The translations under genes were made by a program, and so were the position numbers. The notes under the pieces were generated by a model. The model had not been told where the DNA came from. It worked only from the letters and a program-made list of their open reading frames with translations, and searched no databases. This document shows positions 20,234 through 30,897 of a stretch of DNA of 64,000 nucleotides, piece after piece. Source of the stretch: Oceanospirillaceae bacterium. Its GTDB lineage: Bacteria; Pseudomonadota; Gammaproteobacteria; Pseudomonadales; Balneatricaceae. Each line of letters opens with the position of its first letter. Within the stretch, counting starts at the first letter, position 1. The stretch covers positions 1-64,000 of the forward strand of contig JABGSN010000002.1 in the NCBI GenBank assembly GCA_018647765.1. Direction: 5' to 3'.

Positions 20234-20881
20234 CTATTTAGTGTGCGAAGCTAGTTTGTATTCAACTGGCTCAACTTGGTCGATCTTCGAATTACGAAGT
20301 AACCAAATAAAACCGCCAATCACAAAGAAGGCGCTTGGTGGTAGCAACATTAGGCCGTTGGAGTAGTACCAACCGCCATTAGTCACTAAAGGCAGGATTT
20401 CATAACCGAACAAGCTACCAGAGCCAGTCAATTCACGTACCGTAGCCACAAACAACAAGACAACCGAGTAGCCTAAGCCGTTACCAATCCCATCGAAGAA
20501 CGATGGGATTGGTGGATTTTGCATAGCAAATGCTTCTGCACGGCCCATAACGATACAGTTAGTAATAATCAAACCAACAAATACCGAAAGCTGCTTGCTC
20601 ACTTCATAGGCATAAGCCTTAAGCACCTGATCAACCACAATAACCAAAGACGCAATTATGATCATCTGTACGATAATACGAATGCTACTAGGTACTTGGT
20701 TGCGAATTAAGGCGATAAAGAAGTTAGAAAACGCCGTTACCACAGTCAGTGCAATACACATAACAATGGTAACGCTTAAACTGCTGGTTACCGCTAAGGC
20801 AGAACAAACACCCAAAATTTGCAATGCAATGGGGTTGTTAGTAAAGATTGGACTTAACAAAATATCTCTTGTTTTAGACAT
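20234..20881 (-). CDS. nqrD: Na+-NQR subunit D
   Basis: Integral membrane subunit of 215 aa, about six helices, paired with NqrE. Iron-ligand region cysteines lie in [13 protein letters not shown] and [17 protein letters not shown], matching the family. Two bases separate its ATG from the nqrC stop, consistent with coupled translation. Confidence 0.95.
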   Translation of the reverse strand: MSKTRDILLSPIFTNNPIALQILGVCSALAVTSSLSVTIVMCIALTVVTAFSNFFIALIRNQVPSSIRIIVQMIIIASLVIVVDQVLKAYAYEVSKQLSVFVGLIITNCIVMGRAEAFAMQNPPIPSFFDGIGNGLGYSVVLLFVATVRELTGSGSLFGYEILPLVTNGGWYYSNGLMLLPPSAFFVIGGFIWLLRNSKIDQVEPVEYKLASHTK

Positions 20882-20883
20882 AA

Positions 20884-21654
20884 TTATGCCTCCCCTGCTT
20901 TAAGCTTGGTTAAGAAAGTTGCAAAGCCATTCTCGCCCAACCAAAATTTAACTAGGTTGGTAACACCGTTACTGGTTAAGGTTGCGCCCGCTAAGCCGTC
21001 TATTTTATGTAGATCGCCTGCCGGTGCATTACCTTTGATTAAACCAATGGCTGGAACGTCAGAACCTGGTGCATAGACCTTCTTACCAGGCCAAAGGGCC
21101 TTCCACTTAGGGTTGTCCACTTCGCCACCCAGTCCAGGTGTTTCGGCATGTTCATAAAATCCTAAACCAACCACTGTGTTTAAGTCACCTTCTAGGGCGA
21201 TAAAGCCGTAGAGTGTAGACCACAAACCGTAACCATGGATTGGCAAGATAATACGTTCAATACCCTGCTCGCCTTCAACCAGGTAAACCGTGCTATATAA
21301 GGACTGCTTGCGGATGCTAGCAATGTCTTGCTCGCCGGTTAAAGCCCGTGCCTTGGCAGGGTCTTTAGCCGCTTTACGCATATCGTACGTGGCCACATCT
21401 TCGTTAGTACTGAACTGACCAGTGCGCATATCAACTAGCTTAGGCGTAATGGTAGCAAAAGCTGTATCCAGATCACCATCAACCACTTCAATGCCTGCCG
21501 CAGCAAGAATGTTCATTTTCTTTTCGTTAATGGCATTGGCCACTTGCTTGTCGCGCAACCCTACGGCCGCGGCCGATACGATCACAGAACAAACCACACA
21601 AAGAACCAAGGCCACCATCACTGTACGTGATACGGAATCTTTAGAATTAGACAT
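20884..21654 (-). CDS. nqrC: Na+-NQR subunit C
   Basis: Membrane-anchored periplasmic subunit of 256 aa with covalently bound FMN. One N-terminal helix (about 10-33). The ApbE target motif DGLAGAT ends at T225, the same residue number as the FMN-bearing threonine known in Vibrio cholerae NqrC. Start at ATG 21654 ([11 protein letters not shown]) fits the family and overlaps the nqrB stop by eight bases; an upstream in-frame start at 21702 would overlap nqrB further. Confidence 0.96.
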   Translation of the reverse strand: MSNSKDSVSRTVMVALVLCVVCSVIVSAAAVGLRDKQVANAINEKKMNILAAAGIEVVDGDLDTAFATITPKLVDMRTGQFSTNEDVATYDMRKAAKDPAKARALTGEQDIASIRKQSLYSTVYLVEGEQGIERIILPIHGYGLWSTLYGFIALEGDLNTVVGLGFYEHAETPGLGGEVDNPKWKALWPGKKVYAPGSDVPAIGLIKGNAPAGDLHKIDGLAGATLTSNGVTNLVKFWLGENGFATFLTKLKAGEA

Positions 21655-22852
21655 TACGTGCAACCCTCCGCTTAATGTTTGCTTCGGTGACATAATAGTC
21701 AATCAAAGGCGCGAACAAATTGGCAAACAAAATCGCCAACATCATACCTTCTGGGAAGGCTGGGTTAAGTACACGAATCAATACCACCATGAGGCCGATC
21801 AAAGCACCAAAGTACCATTTGCCAGTATTAGTCATAGACGCAGACACAGGGTCTGTGGCCATAAAGATCATACCGAAAGCAAAACCACCCAATACTAGGT
21901 GCCAGTAGAATGGCAGCGCAAACAGCGGGTTAGTGTCAGAACCAATGAGGTTAAGCAACAAACTCATGGCAATCATACCCACCATTACACCAGCCACAAT
22001 GCGCCATGCAGCGATACGAGTCCAAAGCAACACAGCACCACCAGCAAAGATGGCTAAGGTAGAAACTTCGCCAACCGAACCTTGTAGGTTACCGATAAAG
22101 GCGTCTGCCCAAGTAATGCCGGCGTCAGCTAAGGCAGCCACACCACCAGTGTTGGCTAGACCTAGTGCAGTAGCACCAGAGAAACCGTCTACGGCAGTCC
22201 ATACCGCGTCGCCAGACATTTGCGCTGGGTAGGCAAAGAACAAGAATGCACGGCCAGTAAGGGCCGGGTTCAAGAAGTTCATGCCGGTACCACCAAACAC
22301 TTCCTTACCGACCACAATACCAAAGGTAATACCCATGGCGGCTTGCCATAAAGGCACATCGGGTGGGAGGATTAGGGCAAACAATACCGAAGTCACAAAG
22401 AAACCTTCGTTAACTTCGTGGCCACGTACGGCGGCAAACAACACTTCCCAAAAACCACCCACGGCAAAAACAACCAAATACACCGGTAACCAGTAAGCAG
22501 CACCTAAAATGAGGTTATCCCAAATACTTGCCGCATCAGTGCCGGCAATGAGGCTAACCAAAGCACCACGCCAACCTTCTGCTTGAGCAACACCCATCAC
22601 CTCCATGGCCGAGTTAGCTTGGAAGCCCAAGTTATACATACCAAAGAAAATAGCTGGGAAGGTACACAACCACACCGTGATCATCATCCGCTTAAGGTCG
22701 ATACCGTCACGTACATGAGCGCCAGTTTTAGTGACGTATCCTGGGGTGTAAAAAATGGTATCTGCTGCTTCGTACAAAGCGTAGAAATTTTCGTACTTAC
22801 CACCTTTATGGAAGTGGGGCTCCATTGAATCTAAAATGCTACGTAAACTCAT
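21647..22852 (-). CDS. nqrB: Na+-NQR subunit B
   Basis: Large membrane subunit (401 aa, about ten helices) carrying the sodium channel, riboflavin and a covalent FMN. The flavinylation motif is DGFSGAT with T228. The conserved [19 protein letters not shown] and [14 protein letters not shown] helices are clear. ATG 22852 ([10 protein letters not shown]) is preceded by AAGGAG eight bases upstream; the alternative at 22861 would overlap nqrA and lacks a better site. Confidence 0.96.
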   Translation of the reverse strand: MSLRSILDSMEPHFHKGGKYENFYALYEAADTIFYTPGYVTKTGAHVRDGIDLKRMMITVWLCTFPAIFFGMYNLGFQANSAMEVMGVAQAEGWRGALVSLIAGTDAASIWDNLILGAAYWLPVYLVVFAVGGFWEVLFAAVRGHEVNEGFFVTSVLFALILPPDVPLWQAAMGITFGIVVGKEVFGGTGMNFLNPALTGRAFLFFAYPAQMSGDAVWTAVDGFSGATALGLANTGGVAALADAGITWADAFIGNLQGSVGEVSTLAIFAGGAVLLWTRIAAWRIVAGVMVGMIAMSLLLNLIGSDTNPLFALPFYWHLVLGGFAFGMIFMATDPVSASMTNTGKWYFGALIGLMVVLIRVLNPAFPEGMMLAILFANLFAPLIDYYVTEANIKRRVARNV

Positions 22853-22854
22853 GC

Positions 22855-24198
22855 TTAGCACTCCTTCTCTATACGAGTTAATACGTCACGTAATATCGTG
22901 CCATACTCGTATTTGCCAGCACAGGCATAGGTCATTAAGGCTAAGTCAGCTTCTTCAAGCTCTAAGCAACCCAATTCCTGAGCATTAACGATGTCACCAA
23001 CCACTAAACTACGAAGTAGCTGAGTAGGTAGAATATCTAACGGCATTAATTGTTCAAACTGCCCGACCGGCACCATGGCACGTTGAGAGCCGTTAGTAGA
23101 GGTATTCAGGGCTATCTTACGCGCGCGGTTTATGGCCGAACTAAAGATATTAAGCACAGAGTGCTTGCTGTTTCCCGCGGCCAACCAACCCATAAACTCA
23201 CGCTTTTTGCCTTCTTCAAGCACCGTGATTTGGTTGTTGTAGCGACCTAAGAATGCAGTCGTGCCAGCAGCAATATTGCCACCTAAGACGGAACCCGAAA
23301 TAACGCGATTCTCAAACTCACCTTGAGCAGTTTCGCCAGCGATAAGCTGTACCGTTGATGCACCCACACGGGTGCGCAACAAACGTGGCTTGGTAACCAT
23401 AGGCCCAGCCAGAGCAACAACGCGCTCAGTCGGCAATTTGCCAGTTGCAAATAGTTGTGCAAAGGCGATGACGTCTTGGTAGCCAATGGCCCAAACTGTC
23501 TTGGTGGCACTTACAGGATCCAACATGTGGATATGTGTAGAGGCTAGACCCGCTGGATGTACACCTTCAAAACGTTCAATTTGGGTACCTGCCACTTGTG
23601 GCACTTGAGTATCGGCAGCGGTACACACAAATACGGGGCCGTCTGTTAACTTAGTTAACAGTTGCAAACCTTGAGCAAAGGCATCCTGCTGTGAGGCGAT
23701 GATAGGTGCAGGGTCTGCAGCTAACGGATGCGTATCTATGGCCGTAACAAAGATAGAGCTAGGCTTGCTATCAATGGCCGGTACCTTGCTAAATGGACGA
23801 GTGCGTAGTGCAGCCCACAAACCAGAGGCTTGTAAATTTTGCGCCACTTGCTCAGTTGTTAGGCTAACCAGGTCGGTAGCTGCACAGGTTGCAAATTCAA
23901 CAGCATCGTCGCCGTCGATGTCGATTACAACTGATTGCAGCACACGTTGTGCGCCACGATTAATTGCACTTACCACACCAGCGGCAGGCGCTGTAAAGTG
24001 AACACCAGGGGTTTTCTTGTCAGAAAACAACACTTGGCCGAGCTTCACTCGATCACCTACTCTGACTGCCATAGTAGGCTTCATTGCCACATAGTCAGCA
24101 CCGATCACAGCCACTTGGCTTACCGCTACAGCATCTTCGATGTTCTGCTGCGGTGCGCCTGACAATGGCAGATCCAGACCGCGTCTGATCTTGATCAT
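22855..24198 (-). CDS. nqrA: Na+-NQR subunit A
   Basis: Peripheral cytoplasmic subunit of 447 aa, first gene of the nqr operon. Typical N-terminus [29 protein letters not shown] and [16 protein letters not shown] (biotinyl/lipoyl-like segment), with a C-terminal segment [26 protein letters not shown]. It is involved in quinone binding. The operon promoter must lie in 24199-24350 but I cannot place it with confidence. Confidence 0.96.
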   Translation of the reverse strand: MIKIRRGLDLPLSGAPQQNIEDAVAVSQVAVIGADYVAMKPTMAVRVGDRVKLGQVLFSDKKTPGVHFTAPAAGVVSAINRGAQRVLQSVVIDIDGDDAVEFATCAATDLVSLTTEQVAQNLQASGLWAALRTRPFSKVPAIDSKPSSIFVTAIDTHPLAADPAPIIASQQDAFAQGLQLLTKLTDGPVFVCTAADTQVPQVAGTQIERFEGVHPAGLASTHIHMLDPVSATKTVWAIGYQDVIAFAQLFATGKLPTERVVALAGPMVTKPRLLRTRVGASTVQLIAGETAQGEFENRVISGSVLGGNIAAGTTAFLGRYNNQITVLEEGKKREFMGWLAAGNSKHSVLNIFSSAINRARKIALNTSTNGSQRAMVPVGQFEQLMPLDILPTQLLRSLVVGDIVNAQELGCLELEEADLALMTYACAGKYEYGTILRDVLTRIEKEC

Positions 24199-24351
24199 AA
24201 GTCGTATCCAATTGAGAGTTATTGGTTGGCTTTAGTACTTACAGCGTAACCCAAGGTCGCGCACAACTAAAACCCATAAAAAAAGCCGGCTTATTGTACG
24301 AAAATTTACAAATTTGTTCCACCATACTAAAGGCTTAATCTGCCTAAAACG

Positions 24352-24379
24352 AAAAAAGGCTGCCCAAAGGCAACCTTTT
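24352..24379 (-). terminator. Rho-independent terminator of gap
   Basis: On the minus strand AAAGGTTGCC pairs with GGCAGCCTTT (one G-T pair) around a short TTTG-type loop, followed by TTTTTT. It lies 35 bases after the gap stop codon. Confidence 0.85.
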
Positions 24380-24393
24380 ATTAAAAATCTGTC

Positions 24394-24413
24394 ATTCCGG
24401 CGCATGCCGGAAT
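24394..24413. repeat. Short palindromic repeat abutting gap stop
   Basis: ATTCCGGC and GCCGGAAT form an 8-bp perfect stem with loop GCAT, starting one base after the gap stop codon. The form GTCATTCCGGC...GCCGGAATC is a familiar intergenic palindrome type in proteobacteria. See the similar elements at 49018-49036 and 52297-52314. Confidence 0.6.
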
Positions 24414-24414
24414 C

Positions 24415-25851
24415 TTAGTCTTCCAACGGAAACGCTGGTAGAGCAGTCTTAGTCACATGCTGAAGCATACGAATCACCTGACAAGAATAACCAAACTCAT
24501 TGTCATACCAAACGTAAACCACGCAGTTCTTCTTACCTGTAGCAACCGTTGCCAAACCGTCCACTACACCCGCAGCGCGAGACCCCACAAAGTCACTCGA
24601 CACAGCTTCTGGCGAATCTGTGTAGTCAATTTGCTTTTGTAGATCCGAATGCAGGGCCATAAAGCGTAAGTAATCGTTTAGCTCGTCACGCTCAACCTCA
24701 GAGTTAAGGTTAAGGTTAAGTATAGCCATAGACACGTTTGGCGTTGGTACACGAATCGCATTACCCGTGAGCTTACCCTCAAGCTCAGGCAACGCTTTAG
24801 ACACAGCCTTAGCCGCACCCGTTTCGGTAATAACCATGTTCAACCCAGCCGCACGGCCACGACGGTCACCTTTATGGTAGTTGTCGATCAAGTTCTGATC
24901 ATTAGTGTAAGCATGCACTGTCTCAACATGGCCATTCTCTACACCGTATTTATCGTTCAGCGCTTTCAAAATAGGCGTAATGGCATTGGTGGTACAAGAA
25001 GCCGCAGACAAAATATTGTCTGTGCCTTCGATGTCTTTTTGGTTAACACCCATAACAATGTTTTTAATGCCCTTACCCGGTGCAGTCAACATGACCTTAG
25101 CCACACCGTTGGCACGCAAATGCAAAGACAAACCGTCTTCGTCACGCCACTTACCAGTGTTATCAATCACCACTGCATTACTAATGCCGTAATCGGTGTA
25201 ATCAATAGAGTCCGGTGAACTGGCGTAAATCACTTTGATAACGTTACCGTTAGCAATGAGTGCATTCTGCTCTTCATCTACAGTAATAGTACCTTGAAAA
25301 GTGCCATGAACCGAGTCGCGGCGCAACAAGCTAGCGCGCTTGACTAGGTCGTTATCACCACCTTTGCGAACCACGATGGCACGTAAACGTAAACTCTGAC
25401 CACCGCCAGTTTTGTCAATTAATAAACGGGCTAACAAACGGCCGATACGACCAAAACCGTAAAGCACGACATCAGCCTGTGTTTTGGCACTGTCTTTGTT
25501 AACCGCACCTACCAATGCTGCAGCAACATAGGCCTGTAATGTTTGGCCAGCGCCGTGATCACGGAAACCAATCGCCAACTTACCAATATCTACATGTACG
25601 TTTGATAACTCAAGGCCCTGCAGCACTTCAACTACGGGGAAAGTTTCATGTACAGAAAGCTTAGTGTGCTCCAACATGCGCGCGGCACGATGAGACTTAA
25701 GAATACTAATTACAGAACGATTAACTACAGAGCGTCCAAATACGGACACTTCTACGTTATCTTCGCGGTAGATTTTGCCAATCATGGGGATCATGGCTTC
25801 GGCTAACGCTTCTTTATCTTTCCAGTCTGAAAACACTTGTTCTTGGCTCAC
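24415..25851 (-). CDS. gap: Glyceraldehyde-3-phosphate dehydrogenase, long form
   Basis: Phosphorylating GAPDH with an N-terminal extension of about 125 residues, total 478 aa. The Rossmann motif GFGRIGR is at 132-138 and the catalytic cysteine is C286 in SAASCTTN; the typical HAYTNDQNLID and RGRAAGLNMVITETGAAKAV follow. Long-form GAPDHs of this type sit beside mfd in Pseudomonas too. Role in glycolysis versus gluconeogenesis, and cofactor preference, cannot be read from sequence. Start is GTG 25851 with AAGGGA upstream. Followed by a palindrome and a terminator. Confidence 0.92.
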   Translation of the reverse strand: MSQEQVFSDWKDKEALAEAMIPMIGKIYREDNVEVSVFGRSVVNRSVISILKSHRAARMLEHTKLSVHETFPVVEVLQGLELSNVHVDIGKLAIGFRDHGAGQTLQAYVAAALVGAVNKDSAKTQADVVLYGFGRIGRLLARLLIDKTGGGQSLRLRAIVVRKGGDNDLVKRASLLRRDSVHGTFQGTITVDEEQNALIANGNVIKVIYASSPDSIDYTDYGISNAVVIDNTGKWRDEDGLSLHLRANGVAKVMLTAPGKGIKNIVMGVNQKDIEGTDNILSAASCTTNAITPILKALNDKYGVENGHVETVHAYTNDQNLIDNYHKGDRRGRAAGLNMVITETGAAKAVSKALPELEGKLTGNAIRVPTPNVSMAILNLNLNSEVERDELNDYLRFMALHSDLQKQIDYTDSPEAVSSDFVGSRAAGVVDGLATVATGKKNCVVYVWYDNEFGYSCQVIRMLQHVTKTALPAFPLED

Positions 25852-26115
25852 TGTGAGTCCCTTTGTTCACCGTATAAAAACGGTTTGGTTGCGGTTCAGG
25901 TGTTTAACCTTTTACTTACCCATATGGGGTGCCCATATTATCGTAGATATAGCTATTATACGCAAACTTAGTTTGGCTTATATCCTGCATTAATCAAACC
26001 AATAATACCCCTGCACAAGGAACATAAATGCACAGCAATCAGTGCAACTGGCGCAATAAAGCACTAGAATAACCGGGCCTAATTCATCTGCCTCATAGCC
26101 ACACAGGAACCTTGC

Positions 26116-29100
26116 GTGTTAGTCAAAACCGACTCTATACCGTCCAACATAGGTCACAAGTCTACCTGGGGACAAACCCATGGTGCAGCATCTGCCCTTG
26201 CCATCGCCAATACTGCACAACAACACCAAGGCCCAGTACTTGCCCTAGTTAAAGACACCGACGCTGCGCTCAAACTGCGACTAGAGCTGGATTTTTTCTT
26301 GGCGGGCACCGGCCTTAACTGCCTAACCCTGCCCGATTGGGAAATTTTACCTTACGACAGTTTTTCGGCTCACCCCGATATCGTTTCAGAACGTATCAGC
26401 ACCCTTAACCAAATTACTCACCTGCAACAAGGCGTGGTGATTGTGCCTGTGGCCACCCTACTACACCGCTTGCCACCCATGAACTACCTGGCAGGCAACA
26501 GTTTCACCCTCACCACTGGGAAAGAATTACCCCAATCTCAATTTCGACAACGCTTAGACCAAGCCGGATACCTATTCACCGAAACCGTGTCTCAAGCCGG
26601 TGAATACGCACTACGTGGCGGTTTGATTGATTTGTATCCGATGGGAAGCTACGCACCTTTGCGCATTGAGCTGTTCGACGATGAGATTGAGAGCCTGCGT
26701 TATTTTGATGCCGATACACAACGCACCACAGCCTTAATCACCGAATTTAATTTATTGCCGGCGCGGGAATTCCCCCTTACAGACGCCGCCATAAGCCACT
26801 TTAGGCAGAGTTTTACCAGCCAATTTGATTTAGACCCCAAAGCCTGCCCCGTGTATCAAGACGTGAGCCAAGGGTTTGCTCCGGCGGGTATTGAATATTA
26901 CATCCCACTATTTTTTAACAGCATGTCGACCTTACTCGATTATTTGCCTGCCACGGCAATGGTCATCAAACAAGGCGATATCGAGGCCCAAGCTCACCAT
27001 TTTTGGCAAGACATCGACGCCCGCTTTGAAGATTATGGCCATGACATTGAACGGCCACTACTTGAGCCGAAACAGTTGTTTTTGTACACCGATGAAATGT
27101 TTTACGGCCTTAAACAGTTCCCCAGTATCGACTTGCAAAGCGGCGCCTTTGCTGAGCCAGACGCCAATAAAGGCCAATACAACTTAGGCGGTGCACAGAA
27201 CCCCCAAGTGGCGATCAATAGTCAACTTGCAAAACCCCTAATTGCCTTACAAACGGCGTTAGAAGGGTCACACCAAAAGGTGTTGATATGCGCCGAGTCT
27301 GCCGGACGTAAAGAAGCGTTAACAGAACTTTTTAAAGGCCTACCTCAAGCACCTATAGATGTAGATAACTGGCCCGACTTCATCACGCAACCCCATAAGT
27401 TCGCCATTTGTGTTGCACCCTTAGAACAAGGCATGAACTTGCCTGAACACAAATTATTGGTGATATGCGAAGCGCAGTTATTCGGCCAGAAAGTACTGCA
27501 ACGTAGGCGCCGAGACAAAGCCACAGAAAACCCCAACACCGCCATTCACGACCTTGCGGAACTCAGCATAGGTAATGCCGTAGTTCACCAAGACCACGGT
27601 GTTGGCCGCTATAACGGCCTGCAAAGCTTAAGCATTGACGGCCAAGACGCCGAATTTTTGGTTTTGCTCTATGCTAACGAAGCCACCCTCTACGTACCCG
27701 TTTCTGGCATCGAACTCTTGTCGCGCTACTCTGGCGGCGAAAACGCACCCCTACATAAGTTAGGTGGCGAGCAGTGGACCAAAGCCAAGCGTAAAGCCGC
27801 CGAAAAAATCAAGGACACGGCTGCCGAATTACTACACATTTACGCCTTACGTGAAGCCCGTGATGGCTATGCCTTCCCGCGACCAGATGACAGCTATCAA
27901 GCCTTTTGTGACGCCTTCCCGTTTGAAGAAACCCCAGACCAAGAACAAGCCATTAAAATGGTGCTACGCGATATGATGGCCGACCAGCCCATGGACCGAC
28001 TGGTGTGTGGAGACGTTGGCTTTGGTAAAACCGAAGTAGCTATGCGCGCCGCGTTTATGGCGGTGAATGGTGGCAAGCAGGTGGCTTTATTAGTACCCAC
28101 CACCCTACTCGCCCAACAACACTATGAAACCTTGCGCGATCGATTTGCCAACTGGCCGGTTAATGTTGCGGTGATGTCACGCTTTCAAACCACCGCTGAG
28201 CAAAATAAAACTATGGCTCAGGCCGAAGATGGCAAACTGGATATTTTGGTGGGCACTCACAAAATATTACAAGGCAAGCTAACGTTCAACCGCTTAGGTC
28301 TATTGATCATTGACGAAGAACACCGCTTTGGTGTGCAACAAAAAGAGTCGTTTAAAAAACTTCGTTCCGAAGTCGACATCCTCACCCTTACGGCCACACC
28401 CATTCCCCGCACCTTAAATATGTCCATGGCGGGCATGCGTGACCTGTCGATTATTGCCACCCCCCCTGCCAAACGTATTTCTATTAAAACCTTCGTGCGC
28501 CAAGATGATAAAAAACTGGTAAAAGAAGCCATTTTACGCGAGCTTCTACGCGGCGGTCAGGTGTACTTTTTGCACAATGAAGTTAAGACCATAGAAAACA
28601 GTGCCAATAAACTACGTGAATTAGTGCCCGAAGCGCGAGTCAGCGTGGCCCATGGTCAAATGCGCGAACGCCAGTTAGAACAAGTCATGGGCGATTTTTA
28701 CCACAAACGCTCAAACGTATTAGTGTGTTCCACCATCATTGAAACAGGTATCGATATCCCCACGGCCAACACCATTATCATCGAACGGGCCGACAAATTC
28801 GGGTTAGCGCAATTACACCAATTACGTGGCCGTGTAGGTCGTTCCCACCATCAAGCCTATGCTTATTTGATGACCCCCCACCCCAAACTGTTGAGTAAAG
28901 ACGCCAACAAACGTTTAGAAGCGATTGAAGCCACCGCAGATTTAGGCGCTGGTTTCACCTTAGCCAGTCATGATTTAGAGATTCGTGGTGCCGGTGAATT
29001 ATTGGGCGAAGAACAAAGTGGCCAAATGCAGGGCATTGGTTTTAGCCTATATATGGACATGCTGAATGAAACTGTTGAGGCCATGAAACGCGGCGAAACA

Positions 29101-29562
29101 CCTAACTTAGATCAACCGCTCTCACGTGGCACCGAGGTTAATTTACACCTGCCTGCTTTGATTCCAGACACCTATTTGCCCGACGTCCACAACCGCTTAG
29201 TGATGTACCAGCGCATTGCTAATGCGGAACATAATGCAGCATTAAAAGAGCTGCAAGTAGAAATGATAGACCGTTTTGGTTTGCTGCCAGAACAAATAAA
29301 AAACCTTTTCCGTCAAAATCGTCTAAAATTAAGAGCTCAGGCCATTGGGGTAACCCGTATTGAAGCATCAGCTGGGAGTGGCCGTATCGAGTTTGGTAGT
29401 AATACCCAAGTTGATACCATGACTTTAGTGAAGTTGGTTCAAACGCAACCCAAACACTTCCGCTTTGAAGGGGGTTCTAGTTTACGCTTTAGCCTCGCCA
29501 TGGAAAAAACTGAGACCCGATTCCAACGCATGGAAGATTTAATTAAACAATTGAGTAAATAA
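26116..29562 (+). CDS. mfd: Transcription-repair coupling factor Mfd
   Basis: ATP-dependent translocase that removes RNA polymerase stalled at DNA lesions and recruits UvrA. Of 1148 aa: UvrB-like N-terminal region (about 1-350), RNA-polymerase-interaction domain near 490-570 (VVHQDHGVGRYNGL), RecG-like motor with Walker A GDVGFGKTE near 631 and DEEH box near 732, TRG region (RGRVGRSHHQAYAYL), and the C-terminal TRCF domain. Start GTG 26116 follows AGGA at about ten bases. Its TAA overlaps the csiV ATG. Confidence 0.97.
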   Translation: MLVKTDSIPSNIGHKSTWGQTHGAASALAIANTAQQHQGPVLALVKDTDAALKLRLELDFFLAGTGLNCLTLPDWEILPYDSFSAHPDIVSERISTLNQITHLQQGVVIVPVATLLHRLPPMNYLAGNSFTLTTGKELPQSQFRQRLDQAGYLFTETVSQAGEYALRGGLIDLYPMGSYAPLRIELFDDEIESLRYFDADTQRTTALITEFNLLPAREFPLTDAAISHFRQSFTSQFDLDPKACPVYQDVSQGFAPAGIEYYIPLFFNSMSTLLDYLPATAMVIKQGDIEAQAHHFWQDIDARFEDYGHDIERPLLEPKQLFLYTDEMFYGLKQFPSIDLQSGAFAEPDANKGQYNLGGAQNPQVAINSQLAKPLIALQTALEGSHQKVLICAESAGRKEALTELFKGLPQAPIDVDNWPDFITQPHKFAICVAPLEQGMNLPEHKLLVICEAQLFGQKVLQRRRRDKATENPNTAIHDLAELSIGNAVVHQDHGVGRYNGLQSLSIDGQDAEFLVLLYANEATLYVPVSGIELLSRYSGGENAPLHKLGGEQWTKAKRKAAEKIKDTAAELLHIYALREARDGYAFPRPDDSYQAFCDAFPFEETPDQEQAIKMVLRDMMADQPMDRLVCGDVGFGKTEVAMRAAFMAVNGGKQVALLVPTTLLAQQHYETLRDRFANWPVNVAVMSRFQTTAEQNKTMAQAEDGKLDILVGTHKILQGKLTFNRLGLLIIDEEHRFGVQQKESFKKLRSEVDILTLTATPIPRTLNMSMAGMRDLSIIATPPAKRISIKTFVRQDDKKLVKEAILRELLRGGQVYFLHNEVKTIENSANKLRELVPEARVSVAHGQMRERQLEQVMGDFYHKRSNVLVCSTIIETGIDIPTANTIIIERADKFGLAQLHQLRGRVGRSHHQAYAYLMTPHPKLLSKDANKRLEAIEATADLGAGFTLASHDLEIRGAGELLGEEQSGQMQGIGFSLYMDMLNETVEAMKRGETPNLDQPLSRGTEVNLHLPALIPDTYLPDVHNRLVMYQRIANAEHNAALKELQVEMIDRFGLLPEQIKNLFRQNRLKLRAQAIGVTRIEASAGSGRIEFGSNTQVDTMTLVKLVQTQPKHFRFEGGSSLRFSLAMEKTETRFQRMEDLIKQLSK

Positions 29563-30326
29563 TGTTTAAACAACACGCCGCCAAGGCCGTAATATCAACC
29601 TTAATCGCACTGCTCATGTGCACCGGAAGCAGCGTTGCTTTTGCTGCTGATGACAAGACTTGGTATCAGATTGAGGTCATCATAGCGCAGCGTACTGAAG
29701 CAACAACACACCTAGAGAATTTCGATGCCCAGCAGGCTGTAGCCGAATGGCCCACAGGTCGCCGTTTATCCAATTTTGACCCTCAAAACGGCAACCGTAA
29801 CCTACTGGAAAATACCGAATTTATCGACTTACCCAACGACCAAAAAATACTCAACGCGCAAGCCAAAAAACTCTCAACCACAGGTGAAATACAGGTATTA
29901 AATCACCAAAGCTGGCGCCAAGTACTCGATGCCGACAAGCGCATTAACTGGATAGATATCAAAGGCGGTTACGCCTGGGGTGGACAGCAACAACTCGAGG
30001 GTAGCTTAGGGTTTAGTAAAGGCCGATACTTGCATGTCCATAGCAACATTCACCTCAACCAATTTCCTTCCATTACCAGCGGTAGCAAACTTACAAAGCA
30101 ACGTATATTCAGCGCAGGCCAGAGTTTAGTACCGGTGATTGAAACCCGCTATAGTTTGATTCAACGACGTAAAATGCGTAGCAACGAATTACATTACCTA
30201 GACCATCCAAAGTTGATCTTACTGGTAAAAATCATTCCTTTTACACCGGCAGAGCCCATTATTGAATCTGACCTTGAACCCACCACTGTGCTGGTGGATC
30301 TTACGAAGACCGCACCCGCTGAGTAA
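29562..30326 (+). CDS. csiV: CsiV-like peptidoglycan-binding protein
   Basis: Secreted protein of 254 aa with a signal peptide ending at A28 (VAFA before ADDK). The opening KTWYQIEVIIAQR and the repeated LxVHxN/IPFTP features fit the CsiV family (colonisation of sessile cells / DUF-type periplasmic proteins) found directly after mfd. Reported to bind peptidoglycan in Vibrio; exact role unclear. It is coupled to mfd by a TAATG overlap and its 3' end overlaps the convergent GGCT gene by 26 bases. Confidence 0.75.
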   Translation: MFKQHAAKAVISTLIALLMCTGSSVAFAADDKTWYQIEVIIAQRTEATTHLENFDAQQAVAEWPTGRRLSNFDPQNGNRNLLENTEFIDLPNDQKILNAQAKKLSTTGEIQVLNHQSWRQVLDADKRINWIDIKGGYAWGGQQQLEGSLGFSKGRYLHVHSNIHLNQFPSITSGSKLTKQRIFSAGQSLVPVIETRYSLIQRRKMRSNELHYLDHPKLILLVKIIPFTPAEPIIESDLEPTTVLVDLTKTAPAE

Positions 30327-30897
30327 ATGCTAGCGGTACCAATTGCGCCAACAGCTGATCTATTTGCTGGCTTTGCTTGTGGTCTTGTGCCCGTGGGTAG
30401 ACTGGGTCATGACGGTCATCATGCCAATGCGCCCAATTTTGAGTGTGCTCAATAAACTCACTGGCAAACGTAGCGCTAATTTCCTGACAACCCAAGACAA
30501 TGACATCCAAATAGGACTGCACAATGGGTGCATCGTTTAAGTGATTACCTTGGTGGGCATACAAATAAATCCACACCACACTATTGGGGTCTAGCTTATC
30601 GGCGCCGTCTAGATGGGTTATTTGACTATGCTCAAGTTGCCCACGAACATAATGGGTTTCGCGCTCGTCGAACTTCTCCAATTCAGACTCTGGCACTTGA
30701 AACAACACCCCGTTACAGGAGGCTTGCGGTTTAGGCCAGGCGGCAACGGCGCGCATGCTAGTGCCCTGCCATCCCACCCAAGTACGTTCCAAGCCATTCA
30801 CCCTAACGGCCATGGAGTCACCAGCGATGCCGGTGATACGCCTGCTGGTACTACTAATTAAGCTGCCATAACCAAAGATATAATGCTGTGTACTCAT
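30301..30897 (-). CDS. Gamma-glutamylcyclotransferase-like protein
   Basis: GGCT/AIG2-fold protein of 198 aa. The phosphate-loop-like motif FGYGSL is at 8-13, and a likely catalytic glutamate lies in FDERE near residue 79. Enzymes of this fold release 5-oxoproline from gamma-glutamyl peptides or amines; the substrate is unknown here. It is the last gene of a psrA-like, mscS, GGCT run linked by ATGA overlaps. Confidence 0.8.
   Translation of the reverse strand: MSTQHYIFGYGSLISSTSRRITGIAGDSMAVRVNGLERTWVGWQGTSMRAVAAWPKPQASCNGVLFQVPESELEKFDERETHYVRGQLEHSQITHLDGADKLDPNSVVWIYLYAHQGNHLNDAPIVQSYLDVIVLGCQEISATFASEFIEHTQNWAHWHDDRHDPVYPRAQDHKQSQQIDQLLAQLVPLAFTQRVRSS

Noticed and set aside
21422-21898. 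A 158-residue open frame antisense to nqrC/nqrB
   Set aside because: Antisense to two certain genes and shows no protein-like pattern.
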